Shown here: in pieces, positions 45,081 to 57,268 of the stretch
Layout: each line of letters starts with the position of its first letter
Position numbering within the stretch: position 1 is the first letter of the stretch
Source of the DNA: Blastobasis lacticolella
Lineage: Eukaryota > Arthropoda > Insecta > Lepidoptera > Blastobasidae
DNA length: 64,000 bases
Direction of reading: 5' to 3'
Assembly: GCA_905147135.1 (NCBI GenBank)
Contig: LR990043.1
Location: forward strand, 20,337,584 to 20,401,583
The notes under the pieces: model-generated
What the model saw: the letters and a program-made list of their open reading frames with translations, nothing else
Told to the model about the DNA's origin: nothing
The model's database searches: none
Program-made: the position numbers and the translations under genes

Positions 45081-45215
45081 CTAGCTGTACCCGCGACTTC
45101 GTTCGCGTGGACTACAGGATGTTTGGTATATCTAATATTAAGCAATGAAGTGAAGCACTCTTATCAAAATAGGACCTTTTAACTTTGAATTTCAAAGTTT
45201 CATCGCGATTCGCAC
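45081..45215 (-). mobile_element. Helitron-like fragment, minus orientation
   Basis: It begins CTAGCTGTACCCGCGACTTC then GTTCGCGTGG, a common reverse-oriented Helitron 3' end in Lepidoptera. The distal boundary is uncertain. Confidence 0.45.
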
Positions 45216-46085
45216 AATAAATGTTGAAGCAAAGTGGTTTGTGCGATTGTCTTTATATTTTCGACTGCTAAGTAGTGTCATTTCACAGAGGCTCTCATCG
45301 TTTGGTGGTGGAACGAAGATGGAGGTATTAGATTGGGCTTTTCCATTGCAGTCTTCGAAATGTATCTTTAACAAAGAAATAGACATCCATCTATCCACAC
45401 ATACATACACACGCTTGAAAACACCGTATTGTGCTGCCAATCTCCCGTTTCCTGGGAAGACAATTAAAGAACAAAACAATCCGATCGCCAGTTGACGCGA
45501 AACGATAACTCGCAGCCATTTTCCAGTCCATCCTATCTGGGCAGGAAATTATGCAAATAGTGCAAATTGCAGTGTTCCTACGTAGGAGAGAGCTAACAAA
45601 AAGAAATAGTGGGCACCAGACGACGGCGGCGTTTAAAATTTCATTCGGTTTATTGAGCACGTGTTTTACAGGGCAAGCGAATATTTTTACTGAGTCGGTA
45701 TTTTCTTACGGGGCGGACGGTCCTTCTTTATATAGCAGTTGAAGAACAATGGACGGGAACTGCATATTTTTACTTTTTTTACGGTCGGTATCTTTTGCCT
45801 AGCTTTTCCTGTGTACTGAGCCGTCGGTCTACATAGACAGCGGTTAAGGTCGATAGCTACTAGTAGGTTTTATTTCATATACCTATTGAAGACGCGGAAG
45901 CGAAGCCGAAGTCAAAGCTAACATTGCTCACATACATACATACTGTCACCCTTGCAATAGTAACTGAAATAAGTAAAGGCGGACTACAGACAGACGTCGG
46001 AAAACTCTCGACAAAGTCTACTTTAGATTTTAGATTTTAATAGAACTGAGTCGATTTTTAGAAACATCTCGTAGTACTTTCTTTT
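45216..46085. other. No gene recognised
   Basis: Frames of 80-95 codons are open on both strands at 45190-45660, but none shows a domain. Confidence 0.4.
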
Positions 46086-46240
46086 TATACCACTAAGGTG
46101 GAAACAAGCTTACGGCCTGCCTGATGGTAAGCAGTCACCGCAGCCTATGGACGTTTGTAGGGGCATCACCCACGCGTTGCCGATCCCTTAAAAACCTTTT
46201 TACCACAATGTTAAAGAACTCCGTGTTGTACTCTCAAAAA
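46086..46240 (-). mobile_element. LINE-E 3' end
   Basis: TATACCACTAAGGTGGAAAC, GATGGTAAGCAGTCACCGCA and AACTCCGTGTTGTACTCTC match 43250-43560. Its inner part is included in the 263-bp tandem duplication, so that part occurs twice. Confidence 0.65.
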
Positions 46241-46712
46241 CAATACTTCGTTTAAACAAACGCATCGACATCATTTATCTGTTTAAGAGCTAGGACACAC
46301 AGACGCACAGACTTCATCATCAACTTATAACCATCCAAAATCCACTTGTTAAATTAAATGGTCCATTAATAAACCAGCAGAGCAACGAGCCTTGCAATTT
46401 AATGCAAAGCGCGAATCAGCGCTCCTAATGAAAAATAGCAGCACCCTCACTTAAAAACCTTTTTACCACAATGTTAAAGAACTCCGTGTTGTACTCTCAA
46501 AAACAATACTTCGTTTAAACAAACGCATCGACATCATTTATCTGTTTAAGAGCTAGGACACACAGACGCACAGACTTCATCATCAACTTATAACCATCCA
46601 AAATCCACTTGTTAAATTAAATGGTCCATTAATAAACCAGCAGAGCAACGAGCCTTGCAATTTAATGCAAAGCGCGAATCAGCGCTCCTAATGAAAAATA
46701 GCAGCACCCTCA
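46187..46712. repeat. Exact tandem duplication, 2 x 263 bp
   Basis: 46187-46449 and 46450-46712 read identically, with a CT microhomology at the joints. The unit begins inside a LINE-E 3' end (CTTAAAAACCTTTTTACC) and ends GCAGCACCCTCA. It is either a very recent duplication or an assembly artefact. Confidence 0.9.
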
Positions 46713-47449
46713 CTCCCTTTGAGATTCTAGTAATTGTCATTTAATTACCAACAGTGGGAGGAAAGAGAGAAAAAAGCTTAGGAGGCTCTTAATGGGTTCC
46801 AATTTTCCACTTCTGTGGTCGCGAGCCGTTTTAGCCAGAAACATTGTTTCGGCCGCTATTCATTAAAAATATACAAAAACGGGAAATAACTCAGCCGTAT
46901 AAACGTTTGGGATTAACTTTGGCGGTTTGGGTAGTTCTTGTTCCAAATAGTATGATTGGCTGCGAGGGAGATTTTTAAATTACAATTTTGGTTGGGTTTA
47001 TCGCCGCGCACGTCTATTGTTGTTGTATTTGTTGTTGTATCCTACAATATTGATGTTGTGTTGGTCGCGTGTGTTGTACTTTGTCCTTTGAAATTGCAAA
47101 GCATAGGAACTTTTATGTGTAGGTGATAAAGTCTGTTCTAATTGTGTGTGGCTAGCCGTGTAAAATTAGTTCGTTTTCTGCGTTTTCTTGGCATGCGCCA
47201 ACTTTTAATTGAAGCGCTTTCCTATTAAGTGTGCACTGCTAGACATGGTTTTTCTCAATGACTCCCCACGCTCGGAAAAGGGGTAAAATTCAGTCAAAAT
47301 TGCTATCAATATGGAATCCTACCGCTTGTCAAGCGGTATATCCTGTGTCGTGATAAAAAAGACGGTTGTCATGGCACAAACCTAAAATGGGCGGGATCAA
47401 GACTATTTTAACCGATTAAAAAAAAAAGGATGAGGTCCTCAATTTTTTT
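46713..47449. other. No gene recognised
   Basis: Contains a small hairpin near 47322-47340 (TACCGCTT/AAGCGGTA). Otherwise blank. Confidence 0.5.
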
Positions 47450-47570
47450 TATATCACTAAGGTGGCGAACAAGCTAACGGATTGTCTGATGGTAAGCAGT
47501 CACCGTAGCCTATGGACGTTTGCCATACCAGGGGCATCACCCACGCGTTGCCGACCCCGTAAAAACCTTA
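47450..47570 (-). mobile_element. LINE-E 3' end
   Basis: TATATCACTAAGGTGGCGAA, GATGGTAAGCAGTCACCGTA and GCGTTGCCGACCCCGTAAAA are present in order. Confidence 0.65.
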
Positions 47571-47683
47571 ATTTGACTAAATGTCCCTTTTTTCTCATGC
47601 CACTTGACAAGCCGCATAATGGTGAGTGGCAGGCATTTAGATTTTGGCCTCCATGATTTTAACCACCTGGTATGAAGCCCTTC

Positions 47684-47723
47684 ACATCATCACAGCCCAT
47701 AACAGTCCACTGCTGGACTTGAG
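47684..47723 (-). mobile_element. Repeat C tail fragment
   Basis: Only the 3' end is present: CATCATCACAGCCCATAACA followed by GTCCACTGCTGGACTTGA. Confidence 0.5.
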
Positions 47724-47781
47724 ACTCCTGCATTAGCCTGCATATAGTCTTTTTCTTTCTAAGTATTTCCCTTGCACTAAA

Positions 47782-47875
47782 ATTTGGGGTTCCTTATAAA
47801 GCATGTCAACAGATACCTCAATGGCCAGCATCGCCTCCGTTCTCCTTAGGTTGCTGATATCCTGGACGGTCAATT
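47782..47875 (+). mobile_element. Repeat G fragment
   Basis: TTTGGGGTTCCTTATAAAGC, ATGTCAACAGATACCTCAAT and TTCTCCTTAGGTTGCTGATA match 42268-42421. The 3' end is missing. Confidence 0.5.
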
Positions 47876-48157
47876 CATGTAACTCTTTAGATAACAAAAA
47901 AGTCCTCATGCTTGGCTGGCGAGTTGGAGATCTCAAATCAGACAACGCTGCTTCCCATTTTCTGGTCTATGAAGATCTATTTTTAGTCTACGCCGCGGCA
48001 AACGAGCAGGCAGCCCACCTGATGGTAAGAGTTACTGTTAGGCTGAAATTGGTCTTCCTTATCAGTGGTTTTGTTCACCCAGGCGGATTCCTAAGGCGCG
48101 ACAGAGTTTTTCCACCTGATAAGAGGGATAGAAAATGGGATAGGGATAACTACCTTG

Positions 48158-48393
48158 ACGATCTGAGTGGTTCAGTGGTCAACATGACAGTCAACCACGC
48201 AAGAGGTCCCGGGTTTGATTCCCGGCTGGGCAGAAATTTAAATGATGAATTTTATTTCTGTTACGGGTCTCGGTGTTCTGTGTATAATAAGTACGTATTA
48301 AAAAAATTATAAGTAGTATATCAGTTAGCTAGCACCCACAATACAAGCTTTGCGCTGTGTGAATTTGTCCACGATTATTTATTTATTTATTAA
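48158..48393 (+). mobile_element. SINE-B, plus orientation
   Basis: GACGATCTGAGTGGTTCAGT, GGTTTGATTCCCGGCTGGGC and a TTGTCCACGATTATTTATTT tail are present. The GGGGCTAGATGG segment is deleted. Confidence 0.8.
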
Positions 48394-48554
48394 CTGGTCT
48401 GCTTCTTATGGTGGCTACTCATCTTCATGCCGAATGCCAGTTGGCATGACATATAGCATGATATGATAATTGATAGTGTGTGGTGAGACACTTTAGAAGG
48501 ACGTCATATCAAATGAGCGGAATTAAGCCAATATGGGCGGAGTCAGGCCTATAT

Positions 48555-48668
48555 GGGTGGCAAGCGTCTGGCGTCTGGCGGTGGGTGGGATGTCTATAGG
48601 CAGTGGTGACCACTTTCCATCAGGTGGCCCGCTTGCCTGTTTGCCTACCGTATGACATAAAAAAAAAG
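48555..48668 (+). mobile_element. LINE-D 3' end
   Basis: GTGGGATGTCTATAGGCAGT, GGTGACCACTTTCCATCAGG, TGGCCCGCTTGCCTGTTTGC and CTACCGTATGACATAAAAAA are found in order. Confidence 0.65.
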
Positions 48669-49940
48669 CGTCAAGCCGATTTTTTCATGCCAACTGACAG
48701 TCGGCATAAAGGTGAATAGCCACCATTGGGACCTCCTAGTGAATAGGAGGAGATAACAAAATAATTAATGCTCTTAAATCGCAGCTATTTTATTACCAGT
48801 ATTCTCTATATGGTGTCCACCACAATACGATTTAAGTACCAAAGTATCCCTTTGAACTGAATAATCGTCCGCCAAAATTGTATTAACCTACTCAATTGTT
48901 TCCTCCTAATAATTAAGCAGTGTATGAGAAATGTATCATGAAAGCAAATTCATTAACCTCCCCGTAACGAAAAGGCGCAAAAATAAACCACTGCTGTTGC
49001 GAACATCTGTTCCGCGTATTATTTTCACATTCCGTTTTCAACTGTTATTTTTTGTTTTCGTTTTTTTGTTTGTTTGCAGCGGTTACAGGCTTGATTTCAT
49101 TTGCAGAGGTGAATGCTTTTGAATGGACGAGAATTTTCTTACTTCAATAAGTTCGGTTAAGAACGGATTTGTAAAGCTATTTTCGGTTTGGAGTTTTTAT
49201 AGTGCTTGCAGGATTGTATAGCAAATGTTTGTCGTCTGTCGAAACTTGATTCTTGGTGCAAGGTGAGGGCGGTGGGTGACAATATATGTTTATTGAATAC
49301 AGTTATATTTAAATAGTTTCCTTTTGGAAACAATATAAATTTTCCCAGTCTACCAACTTGAGAATTGAACAATACCATACGCAATAGATAGTCTTTCGAC
49401 AAAAAATATATATCTAGATTGTATCTCAACACTTTCTACAAAAATCTTTTAGTAGATAACTGTTCTAGAATTAATTCGTAAAATGGCGTCTACATATTAA
49501 TAAAAGCGAAGTCCATTCACCCTTTACCCTTTTCCGCAACACACACACATACACCGTCGGCAGACACGACACGAGTCATATATTAAACATTATTACGCTA
49601 TTTATCCAGCGTTTACTCGACTCTTAATAGAGCTACATGGAAATTCACTTCGCTATAATTTTATGAACACCTTTTATACTGGTTATGCGTTGGTAAAGGA
49701 ATTAATTTAATGGGTCGTGTTGTTCCGGATTTTAGGCTTGCAGAGTTATAAGTTTTGTGCACTCAGCAAAATTTGGCTTTCAAACTCAGGTTTGAGCCTA
49801 TGTGAAATAAGAGTTTATTTGCTTTATTTACCAATCGAGTTGTTTGATATCCTAAGACTTGTTTAATTTTTAATTATAATTCACTACTTATAATTCATTA
49901 CTTTAATAATTCACTACTTCACATTCGTAGTGCCTTTTCA
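48669..49940. other. No gene recognised
   Basis: AT-rich, nothing identified. Confidence 0.5.
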
Positions 49941-50006
49941 TCCTCATCACAGCCCACTGCAGGACTAAGGGCCTTTCCCAGGAAAAGGGAGGTTCTTCTA
50001 TCTCTA
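49941..50006 (-). mobile_element. Repeat C tail fragment
   Basis: TCCTCATCACAGCCCACTGC, AGGACTAAGGGCCTTTCCCA and a GGGAGGTT end match the family 3' end in reverse. Confidence 0.5.
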
Positions 50007-50399
50007 GGTATATATCTCTTCATCGTCAGTAAGGAGGTTTACTATTACTATTTATAGTATAGGTAGAAAAATAAGAAGGAAATACACAGTGACACCTTGG
50101 CTCGCTCGTACTTATACGGGATTTCTATCCGCTATTTTTAATTTTCTAAATATAATTAGTTAAACATCTGCTTAGCACGCTACTCGAATTCCCATTCATT
50201 GTCAGCGTGTCTACTAATATTCTCAAGACCACAAAGCCCAGCGTTCCGGGGTCAGCTACATGCCAGACTTGCCGACAGGTACTGGACCCTGTTTTAAATT
50301 TCAAATGCATAATTTCCTAGAACAGCATATTAAGCGACGTTGCAGGTATTTTAATTGAAGCCAAGCCACCCTGGGGCGAATTGGTGGTCATGCGAACGC

Positions 50400-50665
50400 G
50401 ACGAGTAAGATGTATGTAAATCTGGTCCGGCCCGTACGATACAGTCGGCAATCAACCGCAAAGGTTCGATAGAACGTTCTTCGCTCGTACGATTCGGATG
50501 TGGAATGAGCTTTCAGCCACAGTGTTTTCTTTCGACTATGATATGGGATTGTTGTAGAGTTATATGAGAGGTCTTTTCAGAGGCGGGCTACGCAATGGTG
50601 ATTTTGCTGATGTCAATACGCGGCGGTGACCACTGTTCTGTCAGCCTGTTTGCCTGTCGTATAAC
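50400..50665 (+). pseudogene. LINE ORF2 C-terminus with LINE-D-like 3' UTR
   Basis: One frame reads FFARTIRMWNELSATVF, again the non-LTR polymerase tail motif. It is broken by a stop and followed by GGCGGTGACCACTGTTCTGT and CTGTTTGCCTGTCGTATAAC. Confidence 0.55.
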
Positions 50666-51382
50666 AAAAAATGCAAAAGTTTGTAGAACGTTTATTTGCC
50701 ACTATATTTAATAACAGAATGACGTAAATGCAAATGCTTTCTACCGATAAAATCAATCAGTTTTATTTAATAATCTGTGCTTATTTTGAATTGGCTATGA
50801 ATACAACTGCTCCATTTTGTTTTCGAATGTCATACAAAAGACAGCACATATCCATCACCAGTATAAAATGAGCTAGCATTACTATAGAGCATCACGATAG
50901 CGTGAACTTTCAACAACGCATGATTCGATTAAACGAACTCGATGTCACGTATCAAACTCATGGATCCGCGTACGAACAGGAGACAGTCTTGAAGTCTGAA
51001 AAGGATAGGTTAAGGACCTGTCTTCTGTACAAAGCTAGTTATTTTAGAAGACTAAATCATTCTGTTGCCAACCGTGGAGATTACGGTAAAATTCTCCACC
51101 AATTTAAGGATACTAAGGTCCAATTTAAGTGTGTCGATGTTAAGCCCGGTGTGTGTCAGGTTTGTCAGGTTTCCGGTAAACCTTTTAGCTTGACTTAAGA
51201 AATGACTAATCTAGGTGGTCAGCAACATCACAGTTGACTGTACAAGGTAGCCTCAGGCGGCTTAGGGTACTTTGTGTGGAATATGCGTCGAGTCACCGCT
51301 ACCTATGTCTTGAAATATTCATAGCATGTTCCACTGAAATATAATACTTGGGAGTTACTCACACAAGTGATATTTATCAAGT
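50666..51382. other. Possible small gene, unsupported
   Basis: Near 50863, TATAAAA precedes a frame that is open from 50902 (GTG; first ATG at 50920) to 51198. The product is charged with a Cys-rich end (CVDVKPGVCQVCQVSGKPFS). No family is recognised. Confidence 0.25.
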
Positions 51383-51567
51383 ACTGGTGGACCCAGCGCG
51401 ACTTCATTCGTGTACACCTACTTTACCTTTTTTTCTTACTTATAAACCTTCCTCTGGACTCACTCTATCTATTGTTGAAGACTGCATTAAAATCCGTAAC
51501 TTAGTTTAAAATATCTAAACATGCATAGGGATAGACGGCGGCAAGCGACTTTGTTTTTTTATATAAA
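51383..51567 (-). mobile_element. Degenerate Helitron-like element, minus orientation
   Basis: It opens CTGGTGGACCCAGCGCGACT and ends GGCAAGCGACTTTG. The terminal CTAG has decayed to CTGG. Confidence 0.45.
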
Positions 51568-51829
51568 GAAGACTGTTTTCAACTCCATAATACTGTTCCC
51601 ATTTCTGGACTGGGGCGCCTCAGTATCAGCTTATTCCATTTGATCGCATTTGGGCGGCCCGAATTGTCGACGACATGATCTGATTCTGCCGGCTTGACAA
51701 TCTGGCTTTGCGGTGAGAGATGTTTCATTTTGCATCGTCTACCGTCTATATCATAGGCAGCGCTTTGAAGAATTGTTTAGACTAATATCAGCTGCAGAAT
51801 TTCACCACTGTACAACCCGCCGCAAATTG

Positions 51830-52040
51830 AACCTACATCTGTGCCACCCGGATAAGTGGCGGTCGACCACCGTACGGTTTTTATGAAATTTCCTGCCTCG
51901 TACCACCACGCTATGGAACGAGCCTTCTGCAGTGGTGTTAACGACATCGATATCTCCAAGAAACATGCGTAGTCCTATCTCAAAGGCTGAGAACGCATTC
52001 GCGACTCGACAGGTATTGCGGGTGTCTATGGGTGATCAAT
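51830..52040 (+). pseudogene. LINE ORF2 C-terminus, frameshifted
   Basis: TTCCTGCCTCGTACCACCAC and GCTATGGAACGAGCCTTCTG encode the PRTTTLWNEP-like tail across broken frames, ending GTATTGCGGGTGTCTATGGG. A second LINE-D end abuts it. Confidence 0.5.
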
Positions 52041-52236
52041 TTTTATCAGGTGATCACCGTGGTGATGGCGGACCGTGATTTGGCAGCGCCATTTGCCTTT
52101 ATGCTACCAGAGCAACGTGTGATAGAGGTGGGCAACGCATTGGCGATACTATTGGTGTTCCTAATGTCTATAGGCAGTGGTGACATCTTTCCATCAGGTG
52201 GCCCACTTGCTTGTTTGCCTACCGTATGATATAAAA
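52041..52236 (+). mobile_element. LINE-D 3' end, plus orientation
   Basis: CTACCAGAGCAACGTGTGAT, AGAGGTGGGCAACGCATTGG and GGTGGCCCACTTGCTTGTTT repeat the 8871-9235 copy in the opposite orientation. Confidence 0.65.
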
Positions 52237-52884
52237 AGAAATAGACATAGATTTAGTAATAATTAAAATAATATATTTATGTAAACTACTGCTTGGGTCC
52301 GCTTTTCTGCTCTTTCTCCTCCAGTACTCCCGGTCTTCAAAATCCTCACTCACTCCTCGTCATAGACTCTCATTCGATTCAGCGATATCAATACATCGCT
52401 TCCTTACGCTTACCTCTTCATAAGGTCCTTAAAAGTTATTCATACTTTAGAATCGCTCGCGATGTGATAGGAAGTGCTGGGACCTTGTTGATGGCGGTGA
52501 TGCGCCACGCAAACCAAAGCCAACATCTAAACGTTAATATATATAATGTTCTCAGTTTATACAGCGCGTAATTACCCGTGCAGTTTTGGCTTGGGGCTAG
52601 CAAATCAGAGATACGTTATACTACACGGGATGATAAATCACTGAGAGCAAGCGAAGGAAATGAACAATGCCCCTGTATCCTGTGCGCCTGGTCTCAGTGC
52701 ATTTTGCTGTAGATTATTATAAGTAACTACCTGGCACCCCCGGCGCGTCGGGCCCAGATTGCCTTGATTGCTTGATTAAGTGCGACGATTTCTGAGATTT
52801 TTTTACTGTTATTGGGATGGAAAATCAGCAGCTTATATTGAAAAAAAGGCGTTGAAATTAAACAGAGATCCATATCAGCGACTA
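52237..52884. other. No gene recognised
   Basis: Mixed composition, with no clear feature. Confidence 0.5.
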
Positions 52885-53130
52885 ACGACCTGAGTGGTTC
52901 AGTTGGTTAAATATGCCACTGCCACGCAGAGGTGCCGGTTTCGATTTCGAGCCGGACAAACTTTAAATTATGATTTTTATTTCTGTTGCGGGTCTGGGCA
53001 CTGTATGTATGTAGAAAAATTAATAAGTAGTTTATCAGTTTTCTGGCACCGATAATACAAGCTTTGCGCACTTTAGGGCTAGATGGCGCCGTATGAATTG
53101 TCCAAGCAAAGTTATTTATATTTATTATTA
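52885..53130 (+). mobile_element. SINE-B, plus orientation, old copy
   Basis: GACCTGAGTGGTTCAGTTGG is followed by a degraded B box and GGGCTAGATGGCGCCGTATG. It is clearly more diverged than the copy at 42491. Confidence 0.7.
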
Positions 53131-54263
53131 TTTATATTTTCTCATTATTCCTAAATAAACGAAGAGTAAAAGTCACAGTTATCAGAGTCATCTCATCACT
53201 TCTTCATTCTCCCAGAGTCTGCTTTCTTGATCTTTCACCTCAATTTTCACCGCAATGTCAATACTTCTGTAGGAACTCTTTCCTATGTTGTGACCTCGTC
53301 TAATGTTAGCATCGTATAAGTTTTATTACATCGTTCACCATTAGATATCGACGAAGATTGTTTTGATGTAGTTAGTAATTTGGTCAGATACAACAACAAC
53401 AGAGAGCAAAACAACAGGATAGAAGTGACGCATCTCCAAATCATTTCCGAACATACGAATAGGCAATACTCTCAACTATTTACCTACATAAAACTTGCAA
53501 AATAATAAATCAGGCAAGTCTCAAAATAAATTGTGGACAGGATTCGTGGGAATCGCGTTAAGTGTTTAGTCACCGGTCAGCTATTTTTAAGGTCTACGAA
53601 GAATTTGATTGTCCTAATAAATCTTCTCGATTTAATGGTAGCGGTTTTTAGCCACACAGGTAAAACGAGCTATAAATATCCTATCTAGACCTTTAAATGG
53701 AGAATGTTTATCTGAGGGTAAATAATACCTTGAAGTTTAAACAATGTATTTATATCACAAGATAACAGACAAGCGTTTTGCTTTGACGGTAAAGACCTAC
53801 CTGTAGTTTAAAGGTTAAGTATGGATAAATATCACAAATGTTATAATAGGTAGGTATAAGACATACATACACACATAAAGCTCACGCCTCTGCCCCACAG
53901 GTGGGGTAGACAGAGACTATGGACCACCACTTTGCTTCATCTAAGACAACTTATTCGATATTCAAATTTCTCAAATAAAACTTTCCATCACGGCTCCATA
54001 GATAACAGAAACGTTCCTACTCGATATAAATGAACGGAATTGAACTACTCCAAGCAAGTGCAGTACCGGATAGCCCGAAGGCTTCCCATTATGAAGTTTA
54101 ACCTTTCATTTTACGTGATATTGAGATGAGAAACGGAGCAATGTGGTTGGTCGTTTTAACAATATACTGTTCGGTTACTGTGGCAGTTGAGAATGGAAAT
54201 GCCTGTGATCGTTCCATTTTGCGGGCACGGGCCGGAAAAATATACGGATGGATACTCGCTAAA
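53131..54263. other. Mostly blank
   Basis: Only the dispersed repeat at 53868-53965 is recognised. Confidence 0.5.
53868..53965. repeat. Dispersed repeat (GGGGTAGGC..CCACTTTGC family)
   Basis: AAGCTCACGCCTCTGCCCCA, GGTGGGGTAGACAGAGACTA and CCACCACTTTGCTTCATCTA form a fragment of a widespread lepidopteran repeat. Confidence 0.4.
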
Positions 54264-54592
54264 GGAGCGTCGGTGGCCGAGTGATTAAGGTATCCGACTC
54301 GTAAGCGAGCGTTACCGGGTTAGGATCCCACAGCGGCCATGTACTAATGGCTCTTTTCTGAGTTATGTTGAATGCTAACCGACGCTCTTACAGTTAGGGG
54401 AAAACATTGTAATGTAACCTGGACATTCAGGCGACTGAATATGTAACCATTATCCAATCTGGTCAGGTTTTCCTGGTAGCAAAGATATGGAGTTGAGATG
54501 GCAGTCGCTGCACTGTAATTACCTGATCTGTCAAATCTTGGATCCTGGCCCTTGTGCGAGAGCATAACCGGCTCGATAACGCCGAGATCTAT
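54264..54592 (+). mobile_element. SINE-A, plus orientation
   Basis: The head GGAGCGTCGGTGGCCGAGTG is intact. The B-box region is damaged (CGGGTTAGGATCCC). The tail reads AACCGGCTCGATAACGCCGA. Confidence 0.75.
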
Positions 54593-55494
54593 ACATTTAG
54601 AGATAATAATTAGATACAGCAATCAAATACAGCGATAATTCACACGTGCGTCCTATCTGAACGCGAAGGTAAACCCAAGAGGCTCTAGCATACGTATAGG
54701 GGTAAATTAAACCGGTATTAACCAGTTAATCAAATCGGAATGCAGGCAGCAGACGGCTGATGAAATCCGACTCGTGAATGACGTTCGTCAGATAGTATAG
54801 CTGGTGAGGATTTAGAGGTTATTTGGAAAATACACGTTCTAGGCAGGTTGTTTTTGCAACTTGTCTATCTTAATTTATACGTAGTATGCAACAAAGTCGC
54901 TTCCCGCCTACGGCCTACATAATATGTAGATTCAGAACAATTTTGTTAAACTGGTTTTCTTTACCATTTAGAAACTACAATGCCCCAAAAAATCAAACAA
55001 ACAACCTAACTAGGAATAAAAAATGTAGCCACAACACATTAAGTTATAGTTAGTTAGTTAGTTAGTTATAGTTTAAGACTTATCTTACCTCGCTTGCTGT
55101 GTTACGGGCACAAACCTCTTTGGTTTTTACGTAATGAAAGAATGTATGTTTTTAAAAGAAATTGAAAATAATAAATGATTATAAAAAAAGCTATTTGATG
55201 TTGGGCTTAAGAATCTCGTAAGTGACTACACAACGTCAAGTCGACAATGAAAAAAAAAACCCTTCATCAAATCCGCAAAGCTGTAAAGCGAGGCTACATC
55301 AGACTGCGGGGCGCCTGCGTGTACACGAATACTTACACTGACTCGGGAATGTCGAGTCGCCGGTGATTATGTTGCATAATGTAATAAGTTTAGGATTGAA
55401 GCTTAGGTTTATGTTTGAAAATTGGCTCTATCCTGTCCGAAAATGCAAATTAATCTTTCTAAGAGTAAGCCAAAGGAGCATGCGGGTCATCTGG
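54593..55494. other. No gene recognised
   Basis: Includes a (TTAG)n microsatellite near 55045-55070. Confidence 0.5.
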
Positions 55495-55780
55495 TTGATG
55501 ATCAGTAATAATCGACACTAGACAGACCTGGGGAGCTACGAATGCGTTGCCGGATGTAGGCTCGATTTTTGAAGGTTTCAATGTCGGAACAGTTTGGAAA
55601 CACCGCAGCAGGAAGCGCGTACCATAGCGTTGCTTTAGTTAGAGGCAAGAAGAGTAATAAAAAGCGTACACTGCCATAACTAATCTGGCTAAAACTGGAA
55701 CTAAGTGTACGGTACGTGGTCGCCACTTTAGAACCTTTCCGTCCCATCGGCTATCAGTTCTTCGACCCACGTGACGTGGT
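55495..55780 (-). pseudogene. Chimeric LINE relic: ORF2 tail joined to RTE-like fragment
   Basis: On the minus strand, about 55500-55665 encodes TLWYALPAAVFPNCSDIETF, a non-LTR tail. About 55710-55780 encodes GRRTDSRWDGKVLKWRPRT, the RTE-like motif also seen at 7592-7850. Two different LINEs are therefore fused or nested. Confidence 0.5.
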
Positions 55781-56234
55781 GAGAATTTGCTGTGCTGAGA
55801 TTGGGAGGAACAGTCCCCATGTTTTAGAACGTTAAGAAACCAAATCCTATAATATATTGACAATATTTGTACCAGTCCGTGATAAAAGAGCAAACAACCC
55901 AGCAGATGTAAGAGTAGTTTAATAGTATACATGTTTTCAACTAAAGCGTATTGCCGATAATTTCATCTGCCAACAAAGAGGCTCGCAGTAAACAATGTAA
56001 CAAGTTTACCAATAAATAATGTCACTGACTAGACGCTTGTGAAAACAACGCGGCGACTGTTCGCTTTGCACGACATCTTGCAGTTTTGAAAGCAAATAAA
56101 AGATACGTATGAGATAAATTAATTTTATTAGACACCTTCACGGTGTTTCTCGCAACTTGTTAGTGTATGATGAGTACCACTGCTTTTTAACACCCAAACA
56201 CGCACACACCGCGAATGTGTACATTTTCTTTACA
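55781..56234. other. No gene recognised
   Basis: AT-rich filler between a LINE relic and a Helitron-like element. Confidence 0.5.
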
Positions 56235-56392
56235 TAGTATTAAACAAAGTCGTTCTATGTACGCTTAGATCTTTTAATCTACGCAATAGACTTTAATAGA
56301 TATACTAAATCATATGGAAAGTTTATACGCTAGAAAGAAAGGGTAGGTAGAGATAGGACGCCACGCGAACAAAGTCGCGCCGTGTCCACTAG
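56235..56392 (+). mobile_element. Helitron-like element
   Basis: It runs from TAGTATTAAACAAAGTCG to AAAGTCGCGCCGTGTCCACTAG. This is the same subfamily as 32407-32621 in the opposite orientation. Confidence 0.55.
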
Positions 56393-57074
56393 TGCTAAAT
56401 AAATCTTAAATTCTAAATAATTCTCACTCGCAATAACTACTCAACACATTTTGATGGAGCTTACATCTATAATTTATGCCGTAATTCAACGCAGTTCCCT
56501 CGGGTACACGGCATGATCGAAATTTACGCAAACAAAGCCGCGGGCTAAAGCTTGTATGTAGATGTAATAATATTTAACTCATCAATACTTACAAGGCATA
56601 TCAAACGCCTTGATATCTTAGATGGTACTATTGTAATTGACTGTCTGTCACGAACACTCTGTGTCGATAATCGAATTACTATACACCAGCGCTGTGTTGA
56701 TTGCCAGGCAATATTTTATTAATGGGCATGGGCTGATTTGATTTGTAAAGGTGCTGATCTCAAAGGAGAATATTTGTTTTTCGCAGAATTTCCTACCTAG
56801 TAATTGTTATCTGAGACATTTCTTTCTAATATAATATCCTTCTTGCTTTATTAAATACGCAATACAACAATGTGAACCATAATTATCAAAAGTACTCTAA
56901 TTCTAATCAAATCACCGATCATTCATTGTTGGATTCAGGTATCCTTTAAATACTCAATCCCACATGGAAGCTAAACTACCATTAGTAGCGACTGCCTTCA
57001 AAGTACCTGCAATAAAACTAAATATAAAAATATCTATACTTTAACATTACAAAGAGAAACGATTTGCATATTTA
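56393..57074. other. No gene recognised
   Basis: AT-rich. A decayed Helitron-like tail may lie near 56400-56560. Confidence 0.4.
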
Positions 57075-57268
57075 TCTATCAATACTAATATTATAAAGAG
57101 GAAAGATTTGATTTTTTGTTTGTTTGTTTGTATTGAATAGGCTTCGAAACTACTGGACCGATTTCAAAAATTCTTTCACCGTTGGGAAACTACACTATCC
57201 CCGGGTGACATAGGCTATATACCCGTGTACCCGTAGTGGTACCCGTGCGAAGCCGGGGCGGCTGCTAG
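57075..57268 (+). mobile_element. Near-intact short Helitron (194 bp)
   Basis: The 5' end is TC (TCTATCAATACTAATATTAT), preceded by A. The 3' end is a GC hairpin (CCCGTGCGAAGCCGGGG) shortly before CTAG, followed by T. Insertion between A and T, a TC start and a CTAG end are the Helitron hallmarks. It is too short for Rep/helicase, so it is non-autonomous. Confidence 0.75.
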
